From Pseudomonadales bacterium (GTDB taxonomy: Bacteria > Pseudomonadota > Gammaproteobacteria > Pseudomonadales > Azotimanducaceae): 7,009 nt of DNA. The stretch is from the NCBI GenBank assembly GCA_028822125.1, contig JAPKEK010000108.1, positions 1 through 7,009 on the forward strand. The letters run 5' to 3'. Position 1 is the first letter of the stretch; each line of letters begins with the position of its first letter. Both the position numbers and the translations under genes were made by a program. Positions 5,438-7,009 of the stretch are shown one piece after another. The notes under the pieces were generated by a model that was not told where the DNA came from, searched no databases, and saw nothing but the letters and a program-made list of their open reading frames with translations.

Positions 5438-6727
5438 ATGCGAGTGATCGGTCTGAGTTTTCTGCTGGTACTGGGGTTTTCTGCCGCTGCCGAACAGACC
5501 ACGGTGTTGCGCTGTGAGGCAATGATAGATGTCACCAAGGGTATCGTACTGGAACATCAGTTGATCACTGTGGTTGATCGGAAAATCTCAACCATAAACG
5601 CCTACAGTCCCAGCGTGGATGATCCCGAAGCAGTCAATCTCCAAGGGATGACCTGCTTGCCTGGCTTGATGGACATGCACGTGCATTTGCTGTCAGAAAC
5701 GGGCCCTGAAAACTATGCCAATCAATTCAGGTTGGACCCTGCAGATTATGCCTTTGCATCGGTCAAATTTGCGCAGCGAACGCTAATGGCTGGGTTTACA
5801 TTGGTACGCGATTTGGGTAGTTCTGATAATCTTGCCATCAGTCTGCGCAATGCAATTGCCCGGGGTGACATCACCGGGCCCAGAGTACTTGCAGCAGGTA
5901 AAAGCCTGGCTACAACCGGGGGCCATGCTGATCCAACTAACGGGCGTAACAGAATTTTGCGTGGTGATCCTGGCCCGGCTGAAGGTGTTGTTAACGGCGT
6001 CAGTGACGCCGCCAAAGCGGTTCGTCAACGGTATAAAGATGGTGCTGATCTGATCAAAATTACGGCGACAGGCGGGGTCCTCAGTCAGGCTAAAAGTGGT
6101 CAGAATCCACAGTTTCAGTTTGATGAGCTTGAGGCGATTGTTAAGACGGCAAAAGACTATGGCTTTAAAGTTGCCGCCCATGCTCACGGTGCTGAAGGCA
6201 TGAAACGCGCTGTTCGGGCCGGCGTGCACTCAATTGAGCATGGCACTCTGATGGATAATGAGACCATGCGATTGATGAAGAAACACGGCACCTATTACGT
6301 GCCAACCATCATTGCAGGTAAGTTTGTCGCTGAAAAAGCAGAGATTGAGGGCTATTTCTCGGAACTGGTTCGCCCCAAGGCGAGAGCAATTGGGCCGATG
6401 ATTCAGGAAACTTTTGCCAGAGCCTATAAGGCGGGTGTCAAGATTGCCTTTGGTACAGATACCGGCGTCTCGCCCCATGGAGATAACTGGAAGGAGTTTG
6501 GCTATATGGTAGAGGCGGGAATGCCTGAGATGGAAGCTATTCAATCAGCAACAATTATTGCTGCAGATCTTGTTGACAGCACCGATATTCTCGGCAGCCT
6601 GGAGCCGGGAAAACTGGCGGACATAATCGCTGTCTGGGGTAATCCGGTTGAAGATATCTCCCGTATGGGTGAAGTTGGTTTTGTCATGAAAGATGGGAAA
6701 ATAGTTAAACACTCAATAGTTCATTAG
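5438..6727 (+). CDS. Secreted metal-dependent amidohydrolase (imidazolonepropionase-like / Xaa-dipeptidase type)
   Basis: A 429-residue protein of the amidohydrolase superfamily, close in type to the bacterial Xaa-Pro or Xaa-Arg/Lys carboxypeptidase-dipeptidases. An N-terminal signal peptide (MRVIGLSFLLVLGFSAAA, likely cut before EQ) points to the periplasm; no lipobox is seen. The N-terminal beta sandwich leads to the metal motif H81-V-H83 in PGLMDMHVH. The remaining metal ligands are in place: K207 (DLIKITATGG, the lysine usually carboxylated to bridge two metals), H248 in AAHAH, H268 in SIEHGT and D341 in FGTDTG. The C-terminal strand region GSLEPGKLADIIAVWGNP (386-403) is the usual end of the family. 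All catalytic residues are intact and the length is normal. It probably hydrolyses peptides or cyclic amides, but the substrate cannot be read from sequence. The start is set by AAAGGGAGG. The next gene begins 21 bases after the stop, suggesting an operon. Confidence 0.9.
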   Translation: MRVIGLSFLLVLGFSAAAEQTTVLRCEAMIDVTKGIVLEHQLITVVDRKISTINAYSPSVDDPEAVNLQGMTCLPGLMDMHVHLLSETGPENYANQFRLDPADYAFASVKFAQRTLMAGFTLVRDLGSSDNLAISLRNAIARGDITGPRVLAAGKSLATTGGHADPTNGRNRILRGDPGPAEGVVNGVSDAAKAVRQRYKDGADLIKITATGGVLSQAKSGQNPQFQFDELEAIVKTAKDYGFKVAAHAHGAEGMKRAVRAGVHSIEHGTLMDNETMRLMKKHGTYYVPTIIAGKFVAEKAEIEGYFSELVRPKARAIGPMIQETFARAYKAGVKIAFGTDTGVSPHGDNWKEFGYMVEAGMPEMEAIQSATIIAADLVDSTDILGSLEPGKLADIIAVWGNPVEDISRMGEVGFVMKDGKIVKHSIVH

Positions 6728-6737
6728 ATATGGAAGC

Positions 6738-6742
6738 GAAGG
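6738..6742 (+). promoter_or_regulatory. Ribosome binding site of the last gene
   Basis: GAAGG six bases before the ATG at 6749. Moderate in strength, it supports this as a real start. Confidence 0.5.
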
Positions 6743-6748
6743 TACAGC

Positions 6749-7009
6749 ATGATTGACAGAGCCTGTCATTATCAAGGTTCTGAGCATGCTGTTTCCGAGC
6801 GCATTGGAATGAAAATGTTTCGGTTGCCGAGTGACCCTGGAAGTCCTGATATTGAAAAACCGGATCCCAAGTCTTTTATTCTCAATCGTGCGCAAATGGC
6901 CTATTACCGGAGAGATTCTCCGGTGAAAAAATCATGGCAGAGTGGTGAGGTCGCCTGGGGCGGCGTGGTGTTGGGTAAAACCATTAATCCCCAGTTAGTG
7001 AGATTGAAT
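6749..7009 (+). CDS. Unrecognised protein, 5' part, cut by the window edge
   Basis: An open frame of 87 codons from an ATG with GAAGG six bases upstream, running off the right edge without a stop. It starts 21 bases after the amidohydrolase stop with no terminator between, so the two are probably co-transcribed. The visible part has no signal peptide or membrane segment and is polar: an N-terminal MIDRACHYQG, a proline-rich SDPGSPDIEKPDP (28-40), an aromatic-basic AYYRRD (51-56) and a Trp-containing WQSGEVAWGGVVLG (63-76). I do not recognise the family. It looks like a cytoplasmic protein, and association with the amidohydrolase is suggested only by position. Confidence 0.65.
   Translation, partial: MIDRACHYQGSEHAVSERIGMKMFRLPSDPGSPDIEKPDPKSFILNRAQMAYYRRDSPVKKSWQSGEVAWGGVVLGKTINPQLVRLN

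Noticed and set aside
5783..6229. Long minus-strand frame (148 codons) inside the amidohydrolase
   Set aside because: It is a shadow of the amidohydrolase, whose metal ligands and motifs are all on the plus strand.
1..7009. CRISPR array, insertion sequence, toxin-antitoxin or defence system
   Set aside because: No regularly spaced repeats, transposase, terminal repeats with target duplication, or defence protein motifs were seen on either strand.

Overview
The window looks like chromosomal sequence from a heterotrophic Gammaproteobacterium, possibly a marine or aquatic one. That placement is inferred from protein flavour (a DUF952 protein, a PrsW-like protease, an LLM-class oxidoreductase and a secreted amidohydrolase), from Shine-Dalgarno use and from the near-balanced base composition. 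No rRNA, tRNA or other phylogenetic marker is present. I see no mobile element, CRISPR array or phage gene.

Left part, minus strand (about 1-2240): a two-gene unit transcribed leftwards. The first gene is a complete arylsulfotransferase-family beta-propeller protein (1049-2194) with the expected active-site histidines and arginine but no signal peptide. Just downstream is a decayed FAD-dependent oxidoreductase, probably once Tat-exported (1-1008, running off the left edge). It has at least two in-frame stops, a frameshift inside the Rossmann region, further frame changes near the N-terminus and an apparent ATG-to-ATA start.

Middle, plus strand (2722-4146): a DUF952 protein and, behind its own good sigma70-type promoter, an LLM-class (luciferase-like) flavin/F420 oxidoreductase. 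A PrsW-type intramembrane protease (4244-4927, minus) converges on the oxidoreductase. Two short perfect hairpins lie between the two gene ends.

Right part, plus strand (5438-7009): a gap of about 500 bases with a large nested inverted repeat, then a secreted metal-dependent amidohydrolase (5438-6727). It is followed 21 bases later by an unrecognised gene cut by the window edge, probably in the same operon.

No multi-gene pathway is evident. The genes read as small independent units of peripheral metabolism. The points most worth a second look are the multiply broken oxidoreductase beside an apparently intact, signal-less sulfotransferase, and the nested inverted repeat before the amidohydrolase. 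I did not find evidence for a new defence or mobile system.
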